Shown here: positions 33,470 through 41,063 of the stretch, in pieces
Position numbering within the stretch: the stretch's first letter is position 1
How the letters are laid out: the number at the start of each line of letters is the position of its first letter
Assembly (NCBI RefSeq): GCF_900115055.1
Contig: NZ_FOVD01000006.1
Location: 1-64,000, forward strand
Direction of reading: 5' to 3'
DNA length: 64,000 nt
From: Chryseobacterium oleae
GTDB lineage: Bacteria; Bacteroidota; Bacteroidia; Flavobacteriales; Weeksellaceae
Made by a program: the position numbers and the translations under genes
The notes under the pieces: model-generated
Databases searched by the model: none
What the model was told of the DNA's origin: nothing
What the model saw: the letters and a program-made list of their open reading frames with translations, nothing else

Positions 33470-34156
33470 ATGAGCAACAGAATATTATTAGTAGAAGACG
33501 ATCAGAGTTTCGGGGCAGTGCTGAAGGATTATTTAACGATCAATAACTTTGAGGTTACCCTTGCTACAGATGGAGAACAGGGTTTGAAAGAATTTACAGA
33601 AAATGAATTTGACATCTGTATTTTTGACGTGATGATGCCTAAAAAAGATGGATTTTCATTAGCGGAAGACGTAAAAAAAATCGATAAAAATACGCCTATC
33701 ATATTCCTTACGGCAAGAAATATGAGAGAGGATATCCTGAAAGGGTACCAACTGGGAGCGGATGACTATATCACAAAGCCGTTTGATACAGAACTTCTTT
33801 TATACAAGATCAAAGCGATCCTGCAGAGAAGCTCTACTTTAGAAAATGAAGAACAGGAGCAGTTCAAGATCAGTAATATTTTCTTCGACTCTATGCTGAG
33901 ACAGCTGAAAGTAGGCGATAAAGAATACAAACTTTCTCCAAAAGAAAATGAACTGTTGAAACTTCTTTGTATCCACAGAAACGATTTTATGCCAAGAGAT
34001 CTGGCTTTGAGAAAGATCTGGAAAAAGGAAAATTACTTTACCGCAAGAAGTATGGACGTGTACATCGCAAAACTTCGTAAGTTATTAAAAGACGACGAAG
34101 GATTGGAAATTATCAACGTTCACGGGGAAGGATTTAGGCTTTTAGTTAAAAATTAA
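33470..34156 (+). CDS. OmpR/PhoB-family response regulator
   Basis: This 228-residue response regulator has a receiver domain with the phosphoacceptor Asp53 (CIFDVMMPKKDG), Thr and Lys of the switch (FLTARN, TKPFD), and a C-terminal winged helix (about 130-228) with SPKENELLKLL, RDLALRKIW and VYIAKLRKLL. It pairs with the histidine kinase upstream. The gap between them holds AT-rich repeats but no terminator, so they may share a transcript. Confidence 0.95.
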   Translation: MSNRILLVEDDQSFGAVLKDYLTINNFEVTLATDGEQGLKEFTENEFDICIFDVMMPKKDGFSLAEDVKKIDKNTPIIFLTARNMREDILKGYQLGADDYITKPFDTELLLYKIKAILQRSSTLENEEQEQFKISNIFFDSMLRQLKVGDKEYKLSPKENELLKLLCIHRNDFMPRDLALRKIWKKENYFTARSMDVYIAKLRKLLKDDEGLEIINVHGEGFRLLVKN

Positions 34157-34180
34157 TCCTAAATACAGATTATAAATATA

Positions 34181-34216
34181 AAATTAGCAAAACAATTAAA
34201 AATGTTTTGCTAATTT
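34181..34216 (+). terminator. Terminator of the response regulator gene
   Basis: A 14-bp stem (34181-34194 with 34203-34216) has an 8-nt loop and ends in a T run. Its 3' arm contains the -7 box of the next gene. Confidence 0.7.
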
Positions 34217-34218
34217 TG
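34211..34218 (+). promoter_or_regulatory. -7 box overlapping a terminator arm
   Basis: TAATTTTG lies within the 3' arm and T run of the hairpin at 34181-34216 and is 17 nt before the ATG at 34236. No -33 TTTG at the right spacing is obvious. Confidence 0.45.
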
Positions 34219-34235
34219 TTTCATACCGATTGGAT

Positions 34236-34871
34236 ATGAAAAATACATTCTTTGGCGTTATCGCCATCTCTTTGCTCGCCGTTTCATGTAATAAAGACGA
34301 AAAGCCAACTTATTTAAAAGAAGAAGCAGGTGTACAGCAACCCAATGTAGCCGTTAACGCAGCTCCTCAAGCGTCCCTGCTGGATCAGGCAGGCGTACAG
34401 TCCAATCCCAATCCTGCTCCTATTGCAGCAGCGCCAGGAATCAAGAACCCTCCTCACGGGCAGCCAGGTCACAGATGTGATATTCCGGTCGGACAGCCGC
34501 TTAATGTAAGCCCAACGGCTATACAGACAGCTCCAGGCCAAAACCCAAACAATCCCATTAAAATAGACGCCAATTCGATGCCGGCAGGAAAAGTAGTGGT
34601 TGATAATAATGCAAAACAGGTGAAAACTGCGCCCGGCATGAACCCTCCACACGGACAGCCAGGTCACAGATGTGATATCCCGGTAGGTCAGCCCTTAAGC
34701 AGCAAACCTGCAGCGGTACCAACACCTGCACCACAACCTGTTCAAAGTGCACAAAACGTTCCCGGTCCGGTAACAGCACCCGCTCCAACAGGCCCAAAAC
34801 CCAAACTGAACCCGGCACACGGAGAACCTTGGCACAATTGTGCTTTAAAAGTTGGTGATCCATTGTCATAA
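34236..34871 (+). CDS. Lipoprotein with three His/Cys-containing repeats
   Basis: This 211-residue lipoprotein has a lipobox (LLAVSC) and an otherwise Pro/Ala/Gln-rich, disordered chain. Three repeats stand out: two near-identical copies of PPHGQPGHRCDIPVGQPL and a diverged third, PAHGEPWHNCALKVGDPL. Each keeps H-G-x-P-x-H-x-C, a pattern suited to metal binding. The ATG at 34236 is chosen over an in-frame TTG two codons upstream. It stands before a Cys-rich protein and an HMA-TonB receptor, which suggests a periplasmic or surface metal-binding role. That role is inferred. Confidence 0.75.
   Translation: MKNTFFGVIAISLLAVSCNKDEKPTYLKEEAGVQQPNVAVNAAPQASLLDQAGVQSNPNPAPIAAAPGIKNPPHGQPGHRCDIPVGQPLNVSPTAIQTAPGQNPNNPIKIDANSMPAGKVVVDNNAKQVKTAPGMNPPHGQPGHRCDIPVGQPLSSKPAAVPTPAPQPVQSAQNVPGPVTAPAPTGPKPKLNPAHGEPWHNCALKVGDPLS
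34443..34866 (+). repeat. Three in-frame coding repeats of about 60 bp
   Basis: The repeats at 34443-34503, 34638-34698 and 34807-34866 encode the HGxPxHxC modules. The first two are almost identical at the DNA level, mostly differing at third codon positions, so they are either recent or under strong protein selection. Confidence 0.75.
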
Positions 34872-34877
34872 TTTTTG

Positions 34878-34885
34878 TATTTTTG
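34878..34885 (+). promoter_or_regulatory. -7 box directly before a start codon
   Basis: TATTTTTG ends only 5 nt before the ATG at 34891. Transcription starting at the normal distance would give a nearly leaderless mRNA. Confidence 0.45.
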
Positions 34886-34890
34886 CAGAG

Positions 34891-35259
34891 ATGAAGCTGT
34901 TTCACATTCTTGCAGTTATTTTATGTCTAGGAATTTTTTTAGTTCCTAAAGACAGCTTCTACTCTCAATCTATGCAGGATACCTGCTGTAAAGAAAAGTC
35001 CGAAAAGAGCGACTGCTGCAAAAACCATCCTTCAAAAGACAGCAAAGACCACAAAAATCACGATACAAAATCTTCATGCAATGACGACTGCTGTTCAACG
35101 TGCGTGGCATGCTATACGTATATAGAAACACCGTTTTCTAAAAATTTACATTTCGAACTGTCTTATTACAAAGCCAATAAGAATCCTCAGTTCCATTATT
35201 CACCGCCTCATTTATCAGACCGTTTAAAAGAGATTTGGCAACCGCCTAAAATAGGTTAA
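34891..35259 (+). CDS. Small Cys-rich exported protein
   Basis: This 122-residue protein has a signal peptide (about 1-26), then a Lys/His/Asp-rich segment with Cys-Cys pairs at 32-33, 42-43 and 67-68 plus Cys63, 71 and 74, and ends with PPHLSDRLKEIWQPPKIG. It resembles a flavobacterial family I recall as HYC_CC_PP, but I am not certain. Its place directly before an HMA-domain TonB receptor, and its many Cys and His, suggest binding of copper or another soft metal. A frame upstream of 34891 is open but non-homologous and precedes the promoter box. Confidence 0.7.
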   Translation: MKLFHILAVILCLGIFLVPKDSFYSQSMQDTCCKEKSEKSDCCKNHPSKDSKDHKNHDTKSSCNDDCCSTCVACYTYIETPFSKNLHFELSYYKANKNPQFHYSPPHLSDRLKEIWQPPKIG

Positions 35260-35273
35260 TTATCACATCGTGA

Positions 35274-35303
35274 GTCCGTTAAACATTTTAATGGACCGTT
35301 TTT
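35274..35303 (+). terminator. Hairpin between the Cys-rich gene and the HMA receptor
   Basis: GTCCGTTAAA and TTTAATGGAC form a 10-bp stem (one G-U) with a CAT loop, followed by a short T run. It lies 25 bp before the next ATG and could act as a terminator or an attenuator. Confidence 0.55.
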
Positions 35304-35327
35304 AATTAATCAAAACTTTTAAACAAA

Positions 35328-38018
35328 ATGAAATTATATATTTCCAAGTTTATTCTTGGTCTAATGATCCTGTCTGTACATTTTATATCCGCTCAAAATC
35401 TTTCAAAAAATCAGTTCAAGGTCAAAGGAAACTGTGAAATGTGCCAGACCAGAATAGAAACTGCTGCCAAAAAAGCGGGTGCTAAAACTGCTGTTTACTC
35501 TATTGATATGCAGACTTTAACCCTTGAAACCGACGGTAAGGTTTCTGCAGATGAAATCCTAAAGAAAGTAGCCGATGCCGGTCACGACAATGAAAAATTC
35601 AAATCACCGGACAATGTTTATACAGGTCTTCCGGGATGCTGTCATTATGAAAGGGATCTTCAGCCATCTGCCACAGAAGCTCATCATCAGCAACATGCAA
35701 AAAACGAAAATGAGTTTTATGTAAAAGGAAACTGTGCTTCGTGTAAAGCCAGAATAGAAAAAGCAGCCAAAACAGCCGGTGCAGATTCCGCAGAATGGAG
35801 CGCAGAAAAGCAAACGGTCACTCTACATTTTGACCCTTCAAAAACCTCATCAGATAAGGTTCTGAAAGCGATTGCCGATGCAGGTCATGACAATGAAAAA
35901 CACAAAACAACAGACGCGGTTTACAAAAACCTTCCGGGATGTTGTCTCTATGATAGAGATATTCCTCTTGGAGAAGCGAACCCAAATGTTCATTTCGAGG
36001 AAGGAACAAAGCAGGACAATCACAAAGAACATCAGGCAGCTGTTCAGTCTGAAGATCATCAACCGTCTGAAAAAAACATTGAAGGCGTTACCATTACCGG
36101 GTCAAAAGCAGCGACTGCATTAAGCAAAAAAGAAGCAGGTCTTGTCTTTAATATTGATAAAAAAGAATTACTGAAAGCAGCTTGCTGTAATCTGTCAGAA
36201 AGTTTTGAAACTAATGCCACAGTAGACGTTTCCTTCAGTAATGCCGTTACAGGAACCAAACAGTTGAAAATGCTGGGTCTGGATCAGAAATACACCAGTT
36301 TAACGAAGGAGCTTTTACCGGAGATTAGAGGTCTGGCTTCCGCGTATGGGCTGAATTTCATTCCCGGAAGATGGATTGAAAGTATTCAGCTCACAAAAGG
36401 GGGAAGTACGGTAACAAACGGCTATGAGAGCATCACAGGACAGATCAATACTGAACTTTTGAAAAATGCTAAAGAGCCGGAAACTTCATTAAATATTTTC
36501 GCTGATTTCAACGGAAGAGCGGAAGCCAATATCACGAGCGTCTCTCCTATCAACGATAAATGGTCTCAGACCTTTTTACTGCATGGAAACGGAACTTTCG
36601 GAGATACGGATATGAATCACGATACTTTCCTGGACAGACCGAAAGGAACGCAAATTAACGCAGCTTATCTCCTTAATTATAACGATCTTGAAAAATCAGG
36701 ATTCGGATCTCATTTCGGGATTAATTTCATCAAGGATGAGAGAACGGCCGGACAGATTGGTTTTGATAAAAAGCTTCCTCAGGACGAGCAGGGTGCCTAC
36801 GGTGTCGGAATTGATATTTCCAGATTTCAGGTTTGGAATAAAACAGGATATGTATTTAAAGGAAAACCTTACCAGAGCTTAGGCTGGATGAACCAATATG
36901 TGTATCACCAGCAGGACAGCTTTTTCGGATTGAGAAATTATGCCGGAAAACAGCATACGTATTATTCAAATTTAATCTTTGAAAGTATCATCGGGAATAC
37001 GAATCACAAGTATAAAGCAGGAGCCAGCTTTTTGTATGACGGCTACGAGGAAACGTATTTAAAGGATGACATGAAGCGAAATGAAATTGTTCCCGGAATT
37101 TTTGCAGAGTATACTTTAACAGGATTAAAATATACTTTAGTAGCAGGAGCCCGAGCGGATTTTCACAATCTTGCAGGTACTCAGTTTACGCCAAGACTTA
37201 ATTTTAAATACGATTTCACGCCTCAGACGATCTTAAGACTTTCTGCGGGAAGAGGATTCAGAACGGCCAATGTTTTTGCAGAAAACCAACAGTATTTTGC
37301 ATCGAACAGAAGCATTCAGATTCTTCAGAACGGTGGAAATATTTACGGATTAAGACCTGAAATTGCATGGAACTATGGAGCCAGCTTACAGCAGGAGTTC
37401 AAACTTTTCGGAAGAAAGTCATCCATTGTGGCGGATTTTTTCAGAACAGATTTCCAGGATCAGGTACTTGTTGATCTTGACCGTTCTCCACAACAGCTGA
37501 CCTTCTATAATTTGGAAGGAAAATCTTTTGCGAACTCTTTCCAGACGCAGTGGGATTTTACACCTTTCAAGAACTTTGATGTGAGATTGGCTTATAAATA
37601 TTACGATGTTCAGGCAGATTATATAGATGGCAGAAGAGAAGTTCCTTTTATGGCCAAGCACAGAGGTTTTGTGAATCTTGCCTATGCAACGAATAAAAAT
37701 AACAATGGAGGATTCTGGAGTTTTGATACGACCCTGAATTGGGTAGGAAAACAGAGACTTCCGGACACATCAACTAATCCTGCTGAATTTCAGTTACCGG
37801 TATATTCTGATTCTTATGCCGTACTGAATGCACAGATCTCAAGAAACTTTAATAAAAAGATCAGAGCTTATGTAGGCGGTGAAAACCTTACGTCTTATTA
37901 TCAGAAAAATGCCATTGTTGATTTCAGAAATCCTTTTGGAAATTATTTTGATGGCGGAATGGTGTATGCGCCTATTATGAAGGCTAATTTTTATGTGGGT
38001 CTTGATGTGACTTTCTAG
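35328..38018 (+). CDS. TonB-dependent receptor fused to two N-terminal HMA domains
   Basis: This 896-residue outer-membrane receptor has a signal peptide (1-22) followed by two heavy-metal-associated domains, each with a CxxC metal site: Cys36/Cys39 (GNCEMC) and Cys136/Cys139 (GNCASC). Each HMA unit ends in an LPGCCxYxRD motif. A His-rich linker (about 215-250) leads to the plug (VTITGSKA ... KAACCNLSESF, with Cys286-Cys287) and the beta-barrel, which ends NFYVGLDVTF. HMA domains bind Cu(I) or similar soft metals, so the protein probably takes up or senses copper at the outer membrane. The substrate is inferred. Confidence 0.88.
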   Translation: MKLYISKFILGLMILSVHFISAQNLSKNQFKVKGNCEMCQTRIETAAKKAGAKTAVYSIDMQTLTLETDGKVSADEILKKVADAGHDNEKFKSPDNVYTGLPGCCHYERDLQPSATEAHHQQHAKNENEFYVKGNCASCKARIEKAAKTAGADSAEWSAEKQTVTLHFDPSKTSSDKVLKAIADAGHDNEKHKTTDAVYKNLPGCCLYDRDIPLGEANPNVHFEEGTKQDNHKEHQAAVQSEDHQPSEKNIEGVTITGSKAATALSKKEAGLVFNIDKKELLKAACCNLSESFETNATVDVSFSNAVTGTKQLKMLGLDQKYTSLTKELLPEIRGLASAYGLNFIPGRWIESIQLTKGGSTVTNGYESITGQINTELLKNAKEPETSLNIFADFNGRAEANITSVSPINDKWSQTFLLHGNGTFGDTDMNHDTFLDRPKGTQINAAYLLNYNDLEKSGFGSHFGINFIKDERTAGQIGFDKKLPQDEQGAYGVGIDISRFQVWNKTGYVFKGKPYQSLGWMNQYVYHQQDSFFGLRNYAGKQHTYYSNLIFESIIGNTNHKYKAGASFLYDGYEETYLKDDMKRNEIVPGIFAEYTLTGLKYTLVAGARADFHNLAGTQFTPRLNFKYDFTPQTILRLSAGRGFRTANVFAENQQYFASNRSIQILQNGGNIYGLRPEIAWNYGASLQQEFKLFGRKSSIVADFFRTDFQDQVLVDLDRSPQQLTFYNLEGKSFANSFQTQWDFTPFKNFDVRLAYKYYDVQADYIDGRREVPFMAKHRGFVNLAYATNKNNNGGFWSFDTTLNWVGKQRLPDTSTNPAEFQLPVYSDSYAVLNAQISRNFNKKIRAYVGGENLTSYYQKNAIVDFRNPFGNYFDGGMVYAPIMKANFYVGLDVTF

Positions 38019-38049
38019 TTATTCGTTTTTTTTAAACGCAAAGTTGATT

Positions 38050-38130
38050 TTTTGTAATGTAGATTTGAGTGTAGCAAAGGAGGAATCAACAAGTTGATTT
38101 GATGAAGGAGGCTACAAACTGATTACAAAC
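38050..38130. repeat. Imperfect cruciform-like palindrome
   Basis: The centre AATCAAC/GTTGATT (38084-38099) is flanked by outward arms that match imperfectly, with TTTGTAAT near 38051 against ATTACAAA at 38122-38129 and GTAGC against GCTAC. It lies in the gap between the convergent receptor and cupin genes. Confidence 0.4.
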
Positions 38131-38179
38131 AAACCAGCTAACAAACCTATAAGGTTTATATCTCACCATAACATAAAAC

Positions 38180-38208
38180 AAAACCAGCATCGAATCGATG
38201 CTGGTTTT
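38180..38208. terminator. Bidirectional terminator at the end of the mannan locus
   Basis: AAACCAGCATCG and CGATGCTGGTTT form a perfect 12-bp stem with a 3-nt loop, flanked by A and T runs. It closes both the receptor gene and the leftward cupin gene. Confidence 0.85.
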
Positions 38209-38228
38209 ACTTTTTATATCATAGAAGA

Positions 38229-38726
38229 TTATCTTCCGAAATCGTCCTGTACTCTTACAATGTCGTCTTCATCTGAAGGATGGGAAGCATCGGTATGCTG
38301 CCAGATTTCAGCAACAACACCCCAACCGTCAAGTCCTATCAGCCTGTGTCTTTCACCCTGCTGAAGCTTGATCTGATCTGCTGGATGGTATTCTTTCAAC
38401 TCGCCTTCTTCATCGGTATTGCTTGTTTTGATCCCAACCGTACCTTCCACTACCTGCCAGATTTCAGCTCTGCGGTGGTGGTACTGCCAGCTTAGACGGG
38501 CATTTGGGGCCACCAAAAGGATTTTAGGACTCAGTTTTCCGCCTATTTTCAGACTTTCTACATCGATTCCGTCAAAATACTGATTCGCAAAATCCTGAGC
38601 CTGATTTTCATCGATCACGAAAAAGCCACCCCATGGTCTTGTATCATCTTTTGCCGCAATAGCAAAACCCTGGGTTTCCAGCATTTTGGTTACTTTCTCA
38701 AATATTTCTGTTTTCTCTGCATTCAT
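38229..38726 (-). CDS. PMI-type cupin (probable mannose-6-phosphate isomerase-like)
   Basis: This 165-residue single-domain cupin looks like the C-terminal cupin of type II mannose-6-phosphate isomerases. Motifs are DTRPWGGFFVIDE, LSWQYHHRRAEIWQVVEGT (metal-binding His-His and Glu) and LQQGERHRLIG. Similar short proteins are often labelled phosphoheptose isomerase in databases. As the last gene of a ROK kinase-GH92 cluster in a mannose-releasing locus, conversion of mannose-6-phosphate to fructose-6-phosphate is the best guess. The ATG at 38726 is used because the upstream open frame overlaps the GH92 end and shows no cupin sequence. Confidence 0.78.
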   Translation of the reverse strand: MNAEKTEIFEKVTKMLETQGFAIAAKDDTRPWGGFFVIDENQAQDFANQYFDGIDVESLKIGGKLSPKILLVAPNARLSWQYHHRRAEIWQVVEGTVGIKTSNTDEEGELKEYHPADQIKLQQGERHRLIGLDGWGVVAEIWQHTDASHPSDEDDIVRVQDDFGR

Positions 38727-38775
38727 AATGTATTCCTGTTCTAAAATTATTTTCAAATATAAAGTTTGTTGATCA

Positions 38776-41046
38776 TTATTCCTTCGACATGGAGTATGGA
38801 AAATCCTTTTCCTGCGAGCCTCTTTCTTTATTCGGCTTGCTGTCCATCTGGAATTCCAGTACGGCTCCATTCATCAGTTCTTTGTGACTGAGCCAGTTTT
38901 TTGAATAAGACCGAAGATTTACGTTTAACGATTTAACATATAGATTTTCAGCACTGTTGGCTGGTGCTTTTATTTCAATTTTCTTACCATTTTCCAGGTG
39001 AATCACTGCTTCTTTGAAAAGCGGCGCTCCCAAAACATATTGATCTGTAGCTGGTGTTACCGGATAAAATCCTAATGCTGAGAATACATACCATGCGGAA
39101 GTCTGGCCGTTATCTTCATCACCACAATAGCCGTCCGGCGTTGCATAATAAAGCTTATCCATCACCTGTCTTGTCCAGTACTGCGTTTTGTAAGGCGCTC
39201 CGGCATAGTTGTACAAATAAATCATATGCTGGATCGGTTGGTTTCCGTGGGCATACTGTCCCATATTCATGATCTGCATTTCGCGGATTTCGTGGATGAC
39301 GCTGCCATAATAACTGTCGTCAAACACCGGAGGAAGGGAAAATACTTCATCCAGCTTAGCTTCAAATTTCTTTTTGCCACCCATTAATTTAGACAAACCG
39401 TCGATATCCTGGAAAACCGACCAGGTGTAATGCCAGCTGTTTCCTTCTGTAAAGGCATCGCCCCATTTAAACGGATTGAATGGTGACTGGAATTTTCCAT
39501 CTTTATTTTTGCCACGCATCAAGCCGGTTTCCGGGTCAAATACGTTTTTATAGTTATCTGCTCTTTTTTTATAAATATCAATTTCCGAAGCGGGTTTTCC
39601 CAATGCTTTTCCTAACTGATAAATGGCAAAATCATCATAAGCATATTCCAACGTTCTGGCAGCATTTTCATTGATCTTCACATCGTAAGGAACGTAGCCT
39701 AAAGTATTATAATATTCCACTCCCCTACGGCCGACAGCGTCAATCGGACCTTCGTTATTGGCTCCATGTTTTACGGCCTGCCAAAGGGTTTCCACATCAT
39801 ATCCGCGAAGTCCTTTGATGTAGGCATCTGCCACTACCGAAGCTGAGTTATTCCCGATCATGATGTCAGAATATCCCGGACTGCTCCACTCCGGAAGAAA
39901 TCCTCCTTCCTTGAATGTATTGGCCAAACCTTCCTGCATTTCTACATTGATGCTTGGATAGACCAGATTCAGGAAAGGATACAAAGCTCTGAAAGTATCC
40001 CAGAAGCCTGTTCCTGCAAACATTTTCCCATCGAGAATTTTGCCGTTGTAAGGACTCCAGTGTTTTACTTTGTTGTTTGCATCTATTTCGTATAATTTCT
40101 GAGGGAAAAACAATGTTCTGTACAGAGAGGAATAAAATGTTCTCATCTGCTGATCCGTTCCGCCTTTCACCTCTATTCTTCCTAAGGTTTTATTCCAGAT
40201 ATTTTTAGCATCTGCTTTTACCTGTTCAAAATTTCTGCCTGCAATTTCTCTTTTCAGATTGAGTTCTGCCTGCTCGAAGCTGATGAATGAAGAAGCTGTT
40301 CTTGCATAAACACTTTCTTTATTTTTGAGTTTAAATCCAACAATGGCTCCTGCGTGATCGCTTGTAATTTCCAATTGATTCTTCACAAAAACGCTGTCTT
40401 TCCAGGTCGTCGTTAAATCAAAATCTTTATCAAACTGGATGACAAAATAGTTCTTGAAATTATTATATTTTCCTCTGGAATACTTTGTGGTGTACCCAAG
40501 AATTTTTCGTTCTTTAGGAAGAATTTTAATGTAGGATCCTTTGTTTAAGGCATCAATCACCACATATGCGCTGTCTGTTTTGGGGAAATCAAATTTAAAG
40601 AAAGCAGCTCTTTCCGTTGGAGTAAGCTCTGTCGTTACATTGATATCAGCCAGATAAACGCTGTAGCTATACGGTTTTGCATTCTCTGCTTTGTGGCTGA
40701 ACCAGCTTGCACGTTCTTCCTCCTTAAATTTTAGTTTACCGACTCCAGGCATGATGGCGAAAGCACCGTAATCATTCATCCATGGAGATGGCTGGTGGGT
40801 CTGCTTAAATCCTTTGATCTTGTCTGCATCGTAGGTATATGCCCATCCGTCACCCATTTTTCCGGTTTGTGGCGTCCATAGGTTCATTCCCCACGGAAGT
40901 CCTATGGCTGGATAGGTATTCCCATTGGACAGCGATGGCTTGGATTGGGTTCCCATTAAAGGGTTGACATAATCCGCAGGCGATATTCCCTGGCCCAGCG
41001 CAAAGATATTGAGTACAATAAAAAAAGTTGAAAATAAAGACTTCAT
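38776..41046 (-). CDS. GH92 family alpha-mannosidase (copy 1)
   Basis: This 756-residue secreted glycoside hydrolase of family GH92 is a calcium-dependent exo-alpha-mannosidase. It has a signal peptide (1-19), an N-terminal beta-sandwich starting DYVNPLMGTQ, and an alpha/alpha barrel with GTGFWDTFRALYPFLN, GNSWHYTW, YCGDEDNGQTSAWYVFSALG and FYPVTPATDQYVLG, the family signatures near the catalytic Glu and Asp. Family members cut alpha-1,2, 1,3, 1,4 or 1,6 links; this sequence does not tell which. It lies 18 bp after the ROK kinase gene and 50 bp before the cupin. Confidence 0.94.
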   Translation of the reverse strand: MKSLFSTFFIVLNIFALGQGISPADYVNPLMGTQSKPSLSNGNTYPAIGLPWGMNLWTPQTGKMGDGWAYTYDADKIKGFKQTHQPSPWMNDYGAFAIMPGVGKLKFKEEERASWFSHKAENAKPYSYSVYLADINVTTELTPTERAAFFKFDFPKTDSAYVVIDALNKGSYIKILPKERKILGYTTKYSRGKYNNFKNYFVIQFDKDFDLTTTWKDSVFVKNQLEITSDHAGAIVGFKLKNKESVYARTASSFISFEQAELNLKREIAGRNFEQVKADAKNIWNKTLGRIEVKGGTDQQMRTFYSSLYRTLFFPQKLYEIDANNKVKHWSPYNGKILDGKMFAGTGFWDTFRALYPFLNLVYPSINVEMQEGLANTFKEGGFLPEWSSPGYSDIMIGNNSASVVADAYIKGLRGYDVETLWQAVKHGANNEGPIDAVGRRGVEYYNTLGYVPYDVKINENAARTLEYAYDDFAIYQLGKALGKPASEIDIYKKRADNYKNVFDPETGLMRGKNKDGKFQSPFNPFKWGDAFTEGNSWHYTWSVFQDIDGLSKLMGGKKKFEAKLDEVFSLPPVFDDSYYGSVIHEIREMQIMNMGQYAHGNQPIQHMIYLYNYAGAPYKTQYWTRQVMDKLYYATPDGYCGDEDNGQTSAWYVFSALGFYPVTPATDQYVLGAPLFKEAVIHLENGKKIEIKAPANSAENLYVKSLNVNLRSYSKNWLSHKELMNGAVLEFQMDSKPNKERGSQEKDFPYSMSKE

Positions 41047-41063
41047 GATATCGTTTTGTTAAT

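Noticed and set aside
34314..34667. Minus-strand open frame opposite the His/Cys repeat lipoprotein
   Set aside because: It is an antisense artefact of the repetitive Pro/Ala codons, with no start signal and no recognisable domain.
35328..35960. Copper P-type ATPase or free copper chaperone from the HMA motifs
   Set aside because: The HMA domains are in frame with a TonB plug and beta-barrel and follow a signal peptide, so the gene is an outer-membrane receptor.
38727..38870. 48-residue upstream extension of the PMI-type cupin
   Set aside because: It overlaps the end of the GH92 gene, shows no cupin homology, and the internal ATG at 38726 starts a normal family member.
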